A stretch of DNA of 64,000 nucleotides from Symbiodinium microadriaticum (GCA_001939145.1 LSRX01001153.1:47136-111135), one strand, 5' to 3'. Positions 1 through 11,359 are shown, numbered from the stretch's first letter. The notes: generated from the sequence alone by a model not told the origin. Numbers and translations are program-made.

Positions 1-2
1 GC

Positions 3-215
3 CGGCGGCGCTCTGCACGCGCGCACCCGAACGAGGTCCCGGAGCAGGCCGTGCGCATCGCCGTTGAAGCGTCCGCCAACCTCACTGCCGAGCACGACGA
101 GTCTCTGCGGCCCTTCGCTCCGGAGCTCCGGATAAGTCGCGGCCTTGCGTCGCTGCGCTGTCCGGAAGGCAGCGCCGTCGAGGGGCTGCGACTGCCCGTT
201 GCGTGTGAGCGGTGA
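3..215 (+). CDS. C-terminal coding fragment of an unknown protein, running off the left edge
   Basis: The frame starting at base 3 is open for 70 codons and ends at TGA 213-215. Third codon positions are strongly G/C biased, and the translation has an ordinary soluble, charged composition (for example EVPEQAVRIAVEASANLTAE). Neither of the other forward frames reads as well. It is probably the last exon, or part of it, of a gene lying to the left. I recognise no domain. A splice site before the stop cannot be excluded, so the end may be earlier. Confidence 0.4.
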   Translation, partial: RRRSARAHPNEVPEQAVRIAVEASANLTAEHDESLRPFAPELRISRGLASLRCPEGSAVEGLRLPVACER

Positions 216-638
216 CACCAGTGTGGCATCGCAGCACAGCGCTGTGCCGTGGTGTGCACCAGCCATTGCTGTGGCACTACTTGGCCTTCGGCACCCACGG
301 CTTCTCGCGCTACGCGTCCATGCGTGTTCGAGCGTCTTAGCTCTCCGGGCGAGAAGTCCGGTGCGCGGGCAAGCGAGAGCGTGGTCACGGAACTGGTCGA
401 CTTGCCCGCCACAGCCGTGTGTCGGCATGCGCAAGGGGCGGCGTAGCGCAAACTGCATGGCTTGCGGCGTTAGCGTGGTAGCCGGCTCCGCTGGTATGGC
501 AGTCAACCACGACCCTGCATGAGGTCCCGCTTGCGAGCGCACCAAGGCCCGGGCGCTTGGCGTCATAGCCGGCAGTAGCACGATGTCGCGAAAGTATTGG
601 TTGCGGGTGCGCGACGCGTACAACTGCCATCCATGCGG

Positions 639-965
639 CCAGTCGCCGGGGCAGGCGTGCTGTGGTGGGACCGGGCGGGCTCCTTGGAGGATTGCTCGCC
701 AGCTTGGGCAGGCCTCCCATCCTTCTGCCTGCAGCAGCTCGCGGGAGTCGGCGGCGGCGCGCAAGCTGGGGACGTCTCCTCCGCCAGATTCGCCTTCTAT
801 CAAAGCCTGCTCGGTGGCACCTTCCACTACGAACACCAGGGACACCTTATTCGTGGACGGGCCCATCATGTGAGTGGCGCTGGTGTGCTGCTGTCGGCAA
901 GGGGTACGGAGCAGTGTGTGCTCGAGTGGGACAATGGCAATCGCATCACTATCATGGCTCACGCC
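639..965 (+). CDS. Putative exon, unknown protein
   Basis: This frame is open well beyond the interval given. The best protein-like part is about residues 45-105, including ARFAFYQSLLGGTFHYEHQG and, further on, EQCVLEWDNGNRITI. These alternate hydrophobic and polar residues like beta-strands of a small globular domain. No ATG fits the left side (the nearest in-frame start is TTG at 597), so it is more likely an internal exon than a gene start. After about 970 the translation loses protein character, suggesting an intron. Function unknown. Confidence 0.33.
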
Positions 966-1470
966 ATTAGTCAACCTAGACACTTGAGTGATGCTGACTG
1001 CAACGTGTTGAATGAGCTTGGTGTTGGCTTGCCCCATGCACCATGCCCAATGATCCCTCTCCCGAGTTCTATGGTCTCTCCAAAGGCTGTGATGCTGAGG
1101 CTTGAAAAGTTTCTTGGCACTTTGCCTCTGTCAGTAGGACACGTCGCCCCTTGTTGCCCCTCTGGTTGCCTTTGGGTTTTGGCCCTTGGTTCCCCTCGCT
1201 GCGTGCCTGCTACCTGCTCCTGCGACATTTTACTGTGTTGGCTGTGAAACGTGTGCGGATTCTTTTTGTTTCTTCACCGGACTTTCATGCCTGCATGACT
1301 GAGTCGACTCTACAACCAACTCAGCAGTGGTGCTGCGGCCACGCGGCACGGTCCCGGCCTAGGGCCGCAGCGGCAGGCGACTGAGGTCGAGGACACGGTC
1401 CAGGGAAGGGCCGTCGCTCGGCCCCTGCTGTCTGTGGAGCAGCTGGCCAGCCGCAGCCAAGCGCAGTACT

Positions 1471-1755
1471 GGCGACGGCGAGCTGGCCCTGGATCGCGAC
1501 GGGAAGAGTGCCCTACCAGCGCCTCGCCCAGCCGCGGCCGCCGCGCTCCTCATGGGTGGAGATGACGAAGTCGTGCACGAACCGCTGCGACATGCTGCGA
1601 CCCCTCATTCCATCGTCCGCGAGGACTCTGTGGACCCCGTGGCAAGCTCAGATACCTGGACCTTTTGCGGCGCTCGGCTTCAACACCGCCCCATCCATCT
1701 CGACGGGGGTGACACGAAGGTCGCATCGCAGCAAAACGAACTCGCCGCGGACTGA
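1471..1755 (+). CDS. Putative exon, unknown protein
   Basis: The frame ends at TGA 1753-1755 and is GC3-rich. It contains an Ala/Pro-rich stretch followed by an acidic segment (GGDDEVVHEPLRHAATPH) and then mixed polar sequence. An in-frame ATG lies at 1552 but the frame stays open upstream. Together with the segments at 3-215 and 639-965 it forms a forward-strand coding island at the left end of the window. Whether the three belong to one gene cannot be told from the sequence. Confidence 0.3.
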   Translation, partial: GDGELALDRDGKSALPAPRPAAAAALLMGGDDEVVHEPLRHAATPHSIVREDSVDPVASSDTWTFCGARLQHRPIHLDGGDTKVASQQNELAAD

Positions 1756-2354
1756 CCATGCATGGCTGCACATGGCATTTTGCTGTTGCTTTGCCATATG
1801 CCGGTGGCAAGGCTGCACCACTAGACTGCTCACGCAGCTGATTACAAAACGAAAGCGCATGAGATCTGGCTGTGCTTACGGCATGCTATTAGTCACAATG
1901 CAACTCTGGTGCTGCACAGAAGCATACAATTGAATCTGCGCTGTCCGTCTTCCGTAAATGCGGGAACAGCTTAGAGTGCCAACACATCGTGGACCAAAGC
2001 GGCGCGGAAAACGTTTTCTTCCTTTGTTTGCGGGGTGAGGTCACGTGGCGCATGTTGGCGAGATGTGAGGGGTGAGGTGGGTCCCTTTTTTCTCATCTTC
2101 TGGTTGCTTGGGTATTCGATGGTATTCGTACCGGACCGGAAGCAGTACGTGCTCTCTGCACGACCCGAACAAATGCAGCAATATGGGAACCTTGGATGTG
2201 GGCAGCTGGTTTCATGGGTTCCTTTCTACTTCCTTTTTCTTTTGCTATTCTGCCTGTGATGTTTCCAGGGGGATGGGCAGTGGACTGTACGACACAAAGT
2301 GCTGCCAGAAGGGCTAACGCAGACTGTGGCGAGCATGGGAGGATATGAGTTGCG

Positions 2355-2894
2355 ATGATGCCGGTAAATGTCGGACCCTGCGCCGTGAACCGTTGGCCAG
2401 ACCTGGTTATGACTCATGCTGTTCGCGCTGCAAACCTCACTGCAACCGCAGACGCCGACAGTCACAGCCGTCGCTGCAGCAATCGGAAGCAGCTGCTTCT
2501 TGACATGCAACGTCGCTCAGCACGGCACTGGGCCCGGCTCCAGCTCGGAACGCTGCCTGGAGATGAGAACACCGAGCTGTGTACTCGTTGGAACACAGGC
2601 CAGGTAGATGCTGCATCTGTTGCTTCCGCAGCAGATGCTATGCCGGAATTGCCGGAAGAGGTGGTTAACACTGACCCTGAAAATTCCAATGCGGAGGATG
2701 GAGAGAACAGGCAGTACCACACCAAATGCTGTTACCAGCTTTTGATAATAGTGCAGAGCCAATGCAGCCTGCTGCACAACATGGACGTCATAGTAGTGTC
2801 AACCCCTTTTGTGAAATGGATTGGAAAGGTTTTTTTGAGTTGTAATCGTCGTTCAGTTTGCGGGCGAGGTTCTGCTACAAGCAATGTTTCGTAG
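2355..2894 (+). CDS. Possible small hypothetical protein (179 aa)
   Basis: An ATG-started frame of 179 codons. The first two-thirds are polar and low in hydrophobicity, with an acidic patch near residues 95-120 (MPELPEEVVNTDPENSNAED). The last third is hydrophobic and Cys-containing and may be non-coding read-through. No family is recognised, no paralogue is seen in the window, and the flanks show no splice pattern. It could be a chance open frame. Confidence 0.22.
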   Translation: MMPVNVGPCAVNRWPDLVMTHAVRAANLTATADADSHSRRCSNRKQLLLDMQRRSARHWARLQLGTLPGDENTELCTRWNTGQVDAASVASAADAMPELPEEVVNTDPENSNAEDGENRQYHTKCCYQLLIIVQSQCSLLHNMDVIVVSTPFVKWIGKVFLSCNRRSVCGRGSATSNVS

Positions 2895-3350
2895 TAAGTC
2901 CGACATTATGAGTGATTGTTGCGCATGTTGGGTCAAACTTCTTATTGTCACTTGGCTTGTAGAGGCTTGAAGCTAGGAAAGTGTTTCAGGCTGTGTGCGT
3001 GATTGGCGAGCAAGGGCGAAGCGCACGGGGATTTTCGAGCTGCAGGCTGCAACCTTAATAAAGAACAACGCCCATATATCAGTCCTGCACAAAGGCCTGA
3101 AACGCGCAATGGCGCGCGCAAGGGCTTGAAGGTGGGAGCAGATTCGAGGCTGCGCGCAAGGGGCAGTTGGCTCCGCGGAAGCTGCAAGCACCATATAAAT
3201 GCAAAAGGGTTTGTTAGCGTCAAAGGATTGAAAAAAGGTTTTGACCTCTGCTTGGGAGGCACCGGTAGGACAGGTTTTTTTTTCCCCCCCCTCTGCCCCC
3301 GCGAACTATATAAGTTTTTGCGTGCTTTTAAAACAATAAAAAATTGTAGC

Positions 3351-3447
3351 TGTGGCGGTGGTGGTTGTCACGCAATGCTAGTAGTAGTGGTCGTCGTCGT
3401 CGTCATCGTGGTGGTGGTTGTAGCAGTAGTAGCAGTAGCAGATAGTA
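3351..3447 (+). repeat. GTN trinucleotide repeat (GTG/GTC/GTA)
   Basis: A run of GTG, GTC and GTA triplets that reads as poly-Val in one frame. It is typical microsatellite degeneration with no coding support at its flanks. Confidence 0.85.
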
Positions 3448-4363
3448 CTAGTCCCCCTCCCCGCGCTACAAAAAATCCGTAGCCTGTTCGAACCACCCAC
3501 GCCCACTACTACTTTTGGTGCCCTTCCACCTCACCTTGCCACTTCACCCTACCATACCTTGCCCCACGCCGAGGACGAGTCCTTACACGACGTCCTGGCC
3601 TGTCCAAACAGGGCGTTCGCGTGATAATTTACTTGCGCGGCTCTTCTACTGCATGTGCTGCGCATGTGACTACCCAGAACTGTTTCCTACGACTCCTCCT
3701 CCTCTGAGTTCTACTAGGTAGCGTGTGCAACGGGATGGGGTGGCGCAATTCGGGCTAAGATTCAAGAACAGTCGCAGGCTTTGAAGCAAGCTTGAAGCGG
3801 CAGGGGCGGGGGTGCAGCGCCCTCTATTTGCAGACGCAACGTTCGCATGATGGATTCATCATATCTCGCAAACACGCCAACTCATTTGGCGACCACCGGT
3901 TTCATACAGACACTCTTGCGCATGCTCTCCCTCATTGCACTGCGCACCATGCTGTGCGAGAACGGTGGCATTCTCGAGCCCGACCAGGGCAATTGCTCAA
4001 CTTGTCAACGTTATTTTGCACCTCCGCAATCACCAACCGTGCCCGCGACATTGCGAACAACATATGCTTTGTTGGCAGTGCATGCTCTGCCGCTGAGGCA
4101 TGTGAAATGTGATGCTACAAACGCTGTGCGTCGGACAGTTGTAGGTTGATGGTGATATTCGTGCAGTTGTACAAACTTTCTCATGGATCTTTTAGTGTTT
4201 CACTTTCTGACCACGATTCGTGGTCGTTCAAGGACAGGACTCTTATCACATACCTTCAACACGCCCCCTCCGTTGGCGATTCCGGTTCACCGCATATCTA
4301 CACCAGGTCCCCTCATTCGGCGATTCCGGTTCCCTAGACATCTACACGGCGCCGCCTGGTTTG

Positions 4364-4570
4364 GAATCGTAGTAGTAGTACTGGTAGTCGCCGTGGTTAC
4401 AATAAAAATAGTAGTAGTTGCGATGGTGGTAATCGTGGTGGTGGTGGTGGTAGTGGTGTTCTCCGTGCTAGTAGTCGTTGTCGTCGTCGTTGTTGTGGTC
4501 GCCAGCCCTGTTTCTAAAAAAAGAAAAGTAGTATTTGTGGTCGTGGTAGTGCTAGTAGTACTAGGGGTAT
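4364..4570 (+). repeat. GTN trinucleotide repeat
   Basis: An interrupted array of GTA/GTG/GTC triplets over about 200 bp, with an AAAAAAGAAAAG insert near 4516. The apparent Val-rich (forward) and Thr-rich (reverse) proteins are artefacts of the repeat. Confidence 0.85.
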
Positions 4571-5370
4571 TCGTATTGGCTGTACTTGCACTTGCACACG
4601 CTGCTCCGTCCATGAGTCGGAAGCATAGTGACGAGACGAGCGTTCCGCAACCCAAAGGCTTTCCAACAAGAGGCCCAAGATCGCTGGAATACGTTTTCAA
4701 GGGTTGGGGGTAAGATGTCGTGGAAGTGTACAGAGACAAGAACAAAAGCAGTTTGGAGGTCGGTTTGGGCCATGGCTCACATGTGCGGGGCCCACCTCTT
4801 GCGCGGAGCTTGCGCGTGATGTCCGGTATGTCTACGTATTTTTTCGAGGTTCCCAAGCAGGCTTGGGAGATGCTCTTCTGCACTGCTCCATGCCGAATCA
4901 GAACGACACGTGCCCACTTGGCAAATGCGGGGCGGCGGCGTTGACGGCTCGACCCATGCCATGACTATGCTACTCGTCAGGTCCCCGTACTTGACTGAAG
5001 CAGCTGCGCGAATGTAGGTGAACCCATAACCGCAAGCTTGTACGGCAACGGTTTCTGCACAAAGTAGACCATCTTAACCTAGGTAGCTTATACACTGCTT
5101 ATTCCCTTAAGCTCGCCCTTGCACGCGCTTGCGCTGTGCCGTGTTTGGAGCAGGTCCCAAACCTGAATCAAAATAATTAAAGTGCGCTGTCAGTCTACGG
5201 TCACGAGCCGGGGGTTTAGAACATAGCTTGCTGGGATTCTCTTGGAGCCGATGTTGCTAAGGACTGTAAGGGATGGGGAGTGGTCGAAGTTGGAGAGTGC
5301 CCCTTGCGTGTGCCTTCCGCCTTCCGGGCTGAACCCTGCGTAAAAACTGGTTTTGGCTGCCTCGGATCTA

Positions 5371-5412
5371 GGAGCAGGAGCAGTAGCAGCAGCAGTAGTC
5401 GTCGTCGTCGTT
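5371..5412 (+). repeat. Short GCA/GTC triplet repeat
   Basis: A short AGCAGCAGCAGT block followed by GTCGTCGTCGTCG. Confidence 0.75.
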
Positions 5413-5575
5413 TTTGACAAAGTCTCAAGACACCCTTGCGTGCATCGTCTTTTAAAGCAGTCGGTGTGCAAGCCATCAAAAAATCGCTTAGCAGGTGTGA
5501 ACATGAACCAACAACAACGAGTTGGGTCTCCCATGTCTCATTTTTGTTGGGACCGGCAGGCAGCACGGCGAACTT

Positions 5576-6422
5576 CTACTGGTTTCCATACAATCGGGGA
5601 GGCCGGTCACGCAGCAGCAGCGCTAGCCATCCAGGCAGTGCTTTGCGCAAGTAGTGGCGGGATGCGCCGGCATGAAGGTGGATTGAAGCGCAAGGAGCAC
5701 ACAGGGGGGGAAGGGGAGGTTGCGTGGGCGTGGCACTGGCATGGCGGCACGCTGCTGAATGCTGTTGGTGCCCTCTCCGAGCGTTCGCATCGGCTGCTGA
5801 AACAGGAATCGCGCGCTGCGTCGCCGGCGATGATTGAACTTTGACTCCCGGCCGGGCGCATGCATGGTCACAGGATGTCACAGGATCCGACGGCATCGAC
5901 GACAAGGATTGTGGCTCGGCGCGGAAGACACGTGGCACTGCCGGCACAGGCCGGCACGGAGACGAGACTGTGGTGCGAAATCTCGTGCAAAGGATGGCAA
6001 GGGTTTCACACCAAGAGGCGCAGAGCGTCACCAACAACAAATGCACGATGCCGCGGCCATTCCGGTTTCTGCAAAGCGACGGGTGGAGTCGGCTGTCTTC
6101 CTCATCCTCGTTGTTGTCACACGAAGGGCCTGCGGCCGCACCACGTCGCTCCGTCCGCAACACAGAAGGCTTCCCGAAGGAATGCACACGGTTTGGCTAT
6201 ATTTCGAGTAACAGCGGACCGCAGAGTTCAGGTGGGCGCGTTGTAGGGTCGCGAAGCTCGGCAAGTGTGGCGCGTGACAACGTGTATCCGCATGTCAATC
6301 CCTCTGTCTGCAACGAGGGCCGCGTTGAAGTCATCGCAAACGGACCAAGGGGATCGCCGACGCCACCGTGTCTTGAGGTGGCTGACTTCTTGCTGGGAGG
6401 CTGTGCTTCGATCTGCCGGTGA
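5576..6422. other. GC-rich stretch with long open frames on both strands
   Basis: About 190-200 codons are open on both strands at once (forward 5841-6422, reverse 5576-6187). GC-rich sequence suppresses stops, so openness alone means little here. The forward frame around 5880-6090 is somewhat more protein-like (polar, acidic and basic residues mixed), but no domain, splice pair or repeat of a known motif decides it. I therefore do not call a gene. Confidence 0.3.
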
Positions 6423-6749
6423 AGCCACAGCCAGGGTGCATTGCGCCCCTTCGCATCCAAGACAACCTTCTCGGATGACGAGGGGTTCCAAAAAGATGAC
6501 GAAACAAAAGACGCAGTTTTACAGCGGCTGAATGCGGCTGCGCGAGGAGAAAAGCCACGGTCCGGTCAGACAAGTGACAGAGCACGCGACATTTGATTGT
6601 GCTTGTTTTGGCAATGGCAACACACAGACCGCACCTGCAAAACAGCACCAACCATCCAGCAGTCAGGCGGATTTGATTTCAGTACCGCGCCAGACCACCG
6701 TTATCCATGTTTGGTAATCGTCTCCATATTTGGTAATCTTCGAAAGGAT

Positions 6750-7085
6750 GGTTAAATCTCGATGAGCCAGCCTGCCATAGCCTGCCCACATGCGCCACCA
6801 GTCTATGGGACCAGCACGGCACGTCGAGCGAGGCCAAGGAAGTTCATCCTGCATAGTTCTAGATCGGGAATCCGACCAACGCGCGAGCGGCGGTGGAAAA
6901 TGACGGAAAATGTCTGGAGGAAGTTGGTCCAACATAAACTCGCCTTTCTCTGCCTGTGGCCGAGCTCTGGCCTTGAGCGGGGGCGCCTGCTTCTCGAAAA
7001 TCATACTAATACCTCCCACCGCCTGCAGTCCCGCCAAATCCGTCCTGCATCCTGGCCCGGTTGCCCAAGCGGGCACTTTCCACAA
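6750..7085 (-). CDS. Candidate exon, unknown
   Basis: The reverse frame carries FEKQAPPLKARARPQAEKGE and continues with a Pro-rich polar stretch and a Trp/Arg-rich segment. The opposite strand is also open here, so support is weak and rests on position below clearer exons of the same strand. Confidence 0.25.
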
Positions 7086-7432
7086 CTTTGCGATATGCGG
7101 CGCAGGTCGAAGGTACTCAAGGCTTACCTCTACTCAAGCCTTCCCCCATGAACAGCGAAACCCGGCTTGGCTGCCTGCAGCTTCCCGCTTCACCTGCAAT
7201 CAAGGGTGAGAACGAGCCACAGCAACGTGTCGCTAGTGCAGGCAGTGCAGGTGCTGCCTCGCGAAACGCACGGCTCGACGATTCTCGTGCACTCACACAA
7301 CCAGACCTCGTTTCCAATCAGACAATGAGATCATGTCCCCTGAGTCCTTGCGCAAAGAATCACAAGGTGTATTGCAAGGGCTCCGGCGGGCGCAGTGAAG
7401 TCTCTGTGATGTGGCTGTAATTGCTCTCAGAC

Positions 7433-7620
7433 CTGGTCAAGCCACGCCGCTTTCCCTGATTGTCCCTGCAGTGCCCAAGCAGAAGCTGCAATCGCTCTGT
7501 CGGCTGCCTGATGGCGTGGCACGCCAGGGACGAAATGCAAGAATGCATCTATGATAACTTCGTGAAGGCATACCATGCAAGCTTTGGTACCATCGAAGCC
7601 CATCGAGCAAGAGGCCATCG
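7433..7620 (-). CDS. Exon, unidentified protein
   Basis: The reverse frame runs through HEVIIDAFLHFVPGVPRHQA and an Ala/Gln-rich helix to LDQ, where CAG meets a GTCTGA donor (exon end 7433). The 5' boundary is not resolved. Composition fits the helical exons upstream. Confidence 0.4.
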
Positions 7621-7869
7621 ATGGTTGCTGTTGAATGGATGAAGCTTGAAAGCAGAAGCTTTTCAGCTTATCACCTTCTTCTGGGGGGCCCATCGTCACA
7701 ACGACACAGCTGATCGTGTGCTCCTTGCTTGGTGTAACACTGTCACACTCCACAGTTTCCCGCAGATCTGCTTCAGCCCGAGCATTTTTGGAAGCTTTTG
7801 TGCCATGCCGCAATGGTGGTGCGCCGACTGGCTACTAACTAGCATGTGGAAGTGTTCATGGTAGGGCGC

Positions 7870-8091
7870 GTTTTTGGGCGAGTTCGGCAAGCAAGCTGCC
7901 GCACGACTTGATACCGATGGCGCAGGCTGGCTTGATGTGTCGAAAAGCTCTTGCCTGGTTTGTTTGCTATTCTTATGCTCGTTCATGCCAGAGAGCATCA
8001 GACTTGCTTCCGCTGGGTCGGCTGACATCTTCTGTAGAACATACGGACCTTGGGCTTCTCGATCAACCCTTGCCACAAGTGCATGTCTCAT
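7870..8091 (-). CDS. Candidate exon, unidentified protein
   Basis: The reverse frame contains REAQGPYVLQKMSADPAEAS followed by a polar Lys/Gln/Ser-rich segment. Beyond it the translation turns His/Cys-rich and is probably intronic. Boundaries are approximate. Confidence 0.35.
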
Positions 8092-8730
8092 TCAAGGATA
8101 ATGAAATTTTCACAAGCATCAAAGAGCTGTGAGCATTTCCGTTGATGTGGACATCAAGCTCAGCATGATGAAACGAGACAGCGCCGCCCCTGCCCCTTCT
8201 GCCATCTCCTGCCCTGCACCTGCAGGCCTTCAAGTAGTTCAAGGTGCTAGCTGCTACAGTCGTGAGCGACGCTTGGGCACCGATTGACCCCGTCTTTCGT
8301 GAAGATTCCTGTCCTAGAGTTTTCTCGAAGGTCTGGACTGCAGGGTCCTGGGAAGTGTTGAGAAATTCAATTAAGTGTGATTTTCTGCGCTCTAGTTCAA
8401 GCTTTGCATTGTCTTCAACGATTTGAGGTTTGAGAGCTCTAGGTGGCTATGGCAGCTCTTGCAGCGTCTAGATCCAGATCTTGCGAGCCGTGCTGCTGCA
8501 GGCCCAGCCAGGAGAGTTTCGCAAAATTCAGTTTTGAATTTTACTGGGGTCACAGTTGCGAGGAACGAAACAGATGTGACACCAAAGCCTGTACAGCATG
8601 CTTGACAAGGAACCTTGGGAAGGAGCAGTCGACAAGTGAATGTGACTACTATCACAACCACTGTTACTACTGCCGCCACAACCAGTCCTTTGACCAATGA
8701 CATGGGATACATGTGAGTGACTTCAGCGCT

Positions 8731-9039
8731 TCAGGCCAACCTGCTACTTCCCGCGAGCCGCGTCTCTACCTGACGCATGCAAGCAGAATTACAGGCATCA
8801 ATCACAAGGGCAAGCTTTTGCATGGAATATGAACAAAGTGAACGAGCACAAATAAAGGAGACGCATTCACTGATGCATTCGGCAACACAAGCAGGCAAGC
8901 TCCTGTGATCAAGCAGGACATCCAACACATGCAACACAACGTGCAGAACGTGAAGGCCCCACCCTCCGTTGAAGGCGGCCGAAATTGGATTCTGAAGCAC
9001 GGCCGCTTGCCAAGAAGAGCTGAATCTCTTCCTTCGCAT
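8731..9039 (-). CDS. Candidate exon, unidentified protein
   Basis: About 100 codons are open on the reverse strand. They include a hydrophobic helix (GLHVLHVVLHVLDVLLDH) and a Cys-spaced helix after it. No donor or acceptor stands out. The alternating Leu/Val/His pattern could be a buried helix or a chance product. Confidence 0.3.
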   Translation of the reverse strand: MRRKRFSSSWQAAVLQNPISAAFNGGWGLHVLHVVLHVLDVLLDHRSLPACVAECISECVSFICARSLCSYSMQKLALVIDACNSACMRQVETRLAGSSRLA

Positions 9040-9184
9040 CAGGCACTGCTGGACCGGTCTACCCGTCTACCCGTCTCGCGATCCTCGACCGCCGCTGGCC
9101 GTGGACCGGGCAACCCTGGGAAGCAATGATACTGAGATAGTGACAGGAGCTTGCGGTGTTTTCTCGCTCATCACCGAGACCCAC

Positions 9185-9270
9185 CTAGTAGCCGGTCAAA
9201 GTCTTCAAGCAGAATGCCCCGCAATTCCTGGCACTCTGCAGGACTGAGAACTTGCATGGCACTTTGCACC
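9185..9270 (-). CDS. Exon, unidentified protein
   Basis: The reverse frame gives QVLSPAECQELRGILLEDFD and then RLL, and ends at CTAG|GTGGGT, a strong GT donor (exon end 9185). It reads as a clean amphipathic helix. The acceptor side is probably at ATGCAAG near 9250. Confidence 0.45.
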
Positions 9271-9615
9271 GGAGATGAAGCCTGTGATCTTTCACCGCAC
9301 ATACATCGGTCCTGCTTCTTCGGCTCTGTGATGCTGCCTCGCCAAGTCAAAAGGGGGCTCATGTGGAGTCAGAAGCTTTCGCAAACTTCTAATAGTCTTG
9401 AACACTTGCCCACACCTGCTCCGTTCTGCAACAGCCATGCCGAGGCCAGGTGGCATGCCATTTGGCAGCACCGGCGAGCAAGCCGATTGGTTGCCCAGTG
9501 TTACTAAATCATGAGTGATGCCTGGAAACTGTCTTGGACATTCTTGGAGTGCCTGGCAGGCGAGATGCTAGAGCTGTCTGGATGGATGGACGTGGCATGT
9601 TCCGACCTCTGAGAC

Positions 9616-9702
9616 CTGCTTCCCCATCTGATGCTTGATCCAATTCAATGTTACAAATGACTGCTTAAATCCATGTGCATCAAGTACTGCCTTGCGGCAA
9701 TG
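9616..9702 (-). CDS. Exon, unidentified protein (29 codons, phase 0)
   Basis: Bounded by CCAG| on the acceptor side and AAGCAG|GTCTCAG on the donor side; exactly 29 codons with HCRKAVLDAHGFKQSFVTLN in the middle. Phase 0 at both ends matches neighbouring exons. Confidence 0.45.
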
Positions 9703-10121
9703 CTGGACATGATTGCCAGATCTGGGCCACCTGTGACATGTGGTACCGCGACTTGATTTTGATCGATGGCTCACCTGGAATACGGACGATGAAACAACCA
9801 TGCGAGCGGATGTTGCTTACATCCTTACAGTGTCCTTACAGGTGATCCGACCGCCTCATCTGCTTCAAGAGCCGAGTCACAACATGTTGTCATGAATGGC
9901 AGGTCCAGCACAATCTTGCCTTTGTACAGGCACCACGCCATATTTCGTGGTCACCAATTCGTGCCATAATCAACGGTGAAACTACACGTTCCTTTCTGCA
10001 GCGTGTATTCGATGCAGCACCTGCGGTCTCAGCATATCATGACCGATGGCCTCCCCCTCCCCCCGGCCCCCACATCCCCCACCAACAACGAAAAGCATGC
10101 CTCGTCCTGCCGGTGAGAGAC

Positions 10122-10166
10122 CTGCTTGACGAGATCATCAGCAATCTCCTCTGGCATGTAGATAAC
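10122..10166 (-). CDS. Short exon, unidentified protein
   Basis: Fifteen codons (VIYMPEEIADDLVKQ) between GGCAG| and AAGCAG|GTCTCT. An acceptor 10 nt further upstream would add a few residues. The donor context AAGCAG|GTCTC is nearly the same as at 9616. Confidence 0.42.
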
Positions 10167-10346
10167 CTGCCATCGGGCTGTTGTGCTTCTATAAGCCGAC
10201 GTGGAAGTTGTACACCCTCTTCTTAACCACAATTATCCACCATTGCTGCACTTTGATGTCAGCGCCTGAACGCCAGCGCAAGCTAGCAGTGCCTGCAGCA
10301 CTTAGGACAATGCGATCACTCTCTTCATCTAGCTAAGCTTGCAGGC

Positions 10347-10418
10347 CTCGAGAATCGCTGGCATCGATTCTAATGCTTGTGCACCCAGATAAACACAGCA
10401 CCCGAAGCCATCGGCAAC
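10347..10418 (-). CDS. Exon, unidentified protein (24 codons, GC donor)
   Basis: The segment starts after TTCCAG| and ends at CTCGAG|GCCTGC. It encodes 24 residues beginning VADGFGCCVYLGAQALESMP. If the GC donor is not used, the frame runs five more codons to a stop. The pattern looks like a tight helix-turn in a globular domain; no family is recognised. Confidence 0.42.
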
Positions 10419-10679
10419 CTGGAAGTCTGTTGGGGTGGTGTGAGTGCAAGTCGAAAACTCAGGAAAGTAAGTATGATGCTCACCAGTTCGGTTCTTTCCG
10501 TAATGCACGGAAGTCCTAATTCCACTCCCGGGCACAAAAACATTGTGACCCTGTCAAACAAGGCCCATTGCGCGACGGCACAGTACGGTAGAAGTCTTGG
10601 TGCGGCTGTTGGGCACAGGATTTCGTTTACACACAATATGACCACTGTGCACTCAGCTACAGACCGGCGTATCACGACT

Positions 10680-10790
10680 GTATCAGGGCAGACATGGCCA
10701 GAAGATCTGGCAAGAGCGGTGCCTCCTGCCATGCCGTCGCCTGCTCCGCGTATTGCCGCAGGGCCGAAGGCAGCGTCTCCAAAGGTGCGT
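10680..10790 (-). CDS. Exon, unidentified protein
   Basis: The reverse frame encodes APLETLPSALRQYAEQATAW followed by a second leucine-rich helix ending near SALIQ. A GTGATA donor is possible close to 10675. Other reverse frames are open too, but this one has the clear helical pattern. Confidence 0.42.
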
Positions 10791-10831
10791 GGTGGGCGGA
10801 TGTGGGCGGTGTGACAAAAAAGGGGGTCTGG

Positions 10832-10910
10832 ATGGGTCTGGGGGCAGTCGAGCCTGAGCCAGGTGCCAAGCGCAGCTAAAGGCCAGCTCTTCCACAGGCT
10901 CCGGTACATC
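10832..10910 (-). CDS. Exon, unidentified protein
   Basis: After GTCAAG| the reverse frame reads DVPEPVEELAFSCAWHLAQA and then a Pro-rich end. The downstream limit is not fixed. It lies in the same minus-strand series as the exons on either side. Confidence 0.4.
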
Positions 10911-11059
10911 CTTGACTCATGCCATGACGATCTCGGGTTCACATGAAGCCTGACCATAAACCATTTAGGCGGCAGCCAGGCCATAGTCCTGAACTACTTT
11001 TATCTCTGGCCTCGTCCAATCCAGAAGATGAATGTCATTGAACAAGCAACGCGCTCTGC

Positions 11060-11125
11060 CTAACTCTGAGGTATCTCGCCCGGCCTGCGTGCCCTCAGCA
11101 ATTCGGCACCAGCTTGAGCATCAGC
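11060..11125 (-). CDS. Short exon, unidentified protein
   Basis: Begins after ACGTAG| with ADAQAGAELLRARRPGEIPQ and then meets a stop. Several GC or GT donors are possible inside, so the true exon may be shorter. Confidence 0.38.
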   Translation of the reverse strand, partial: ADAQAGAELLRARRPGEIPQS

Positions 11126-11218
11126 CTACGTGAAGCTGAAAAGTGTACCGACAACTGGGACTACTGTGTCTGACCTCGCGGAAAGGATTCACGAAGGTCG
11201 TCAGCCAGCCGTCCTCAC

Positions 11219-11326
11219 GTCCCAAAGCTCTAAGATTGCAGCTTCAATATGCATTGCAAGCAGCTCTTCAAAGAATTGTTGAAGGTGTGGAGTAGTCAAG
11301 CATTGCTCTGCGAAAGCTCGGCAAGC
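11219..11326 (-). CDS. Exon, unidentified protein (36 codons, phase 0)
   Basis: Exactly 36 codons from TTTGTAG| to TGGGAC|GTGAGG, a near-consensus donor. The translation is one long amphipathic helix pair starting ACRAFAEQCLTTPHLQQFFE. It follows exon 11360-11458 after only 33 nt. Confidence 0.5.
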
Positions 11327-11359
11327 CTACAAATACAAATCTCGACTTGAAGATCGGGC
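11327..11359 (-). other. Candidate ultrashort intron, 33 nt (GC-AG)
   Basis: The reverse sequence starts GCCCGATC and ends TTTGTAG. Reading straight through keeps the frame but hits the terminal TAG. Removing the 33 nt joins two coherent 33- and 36-codon exons in phase 0. Confidence 0.35.

Larger units (their letters stand above)
2895..5575. other. Intergenic, low-complexity stretch
   Basis: No convincing gene. The stretch holds three trinucleotide-repeat patches listed separately, a pyrimidine run near 3275-3300, and unremarkable mixed sequence. Long frames here are created by the repeats. Confidence 0.5.

Noticed and set aside
4183..4883. Val-rich (forward) and Thr-rich (reverse) frames of 176-198 codons
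   Set aside because: Both are produced by the same GTN trinucleotide repeat on opposite strands.
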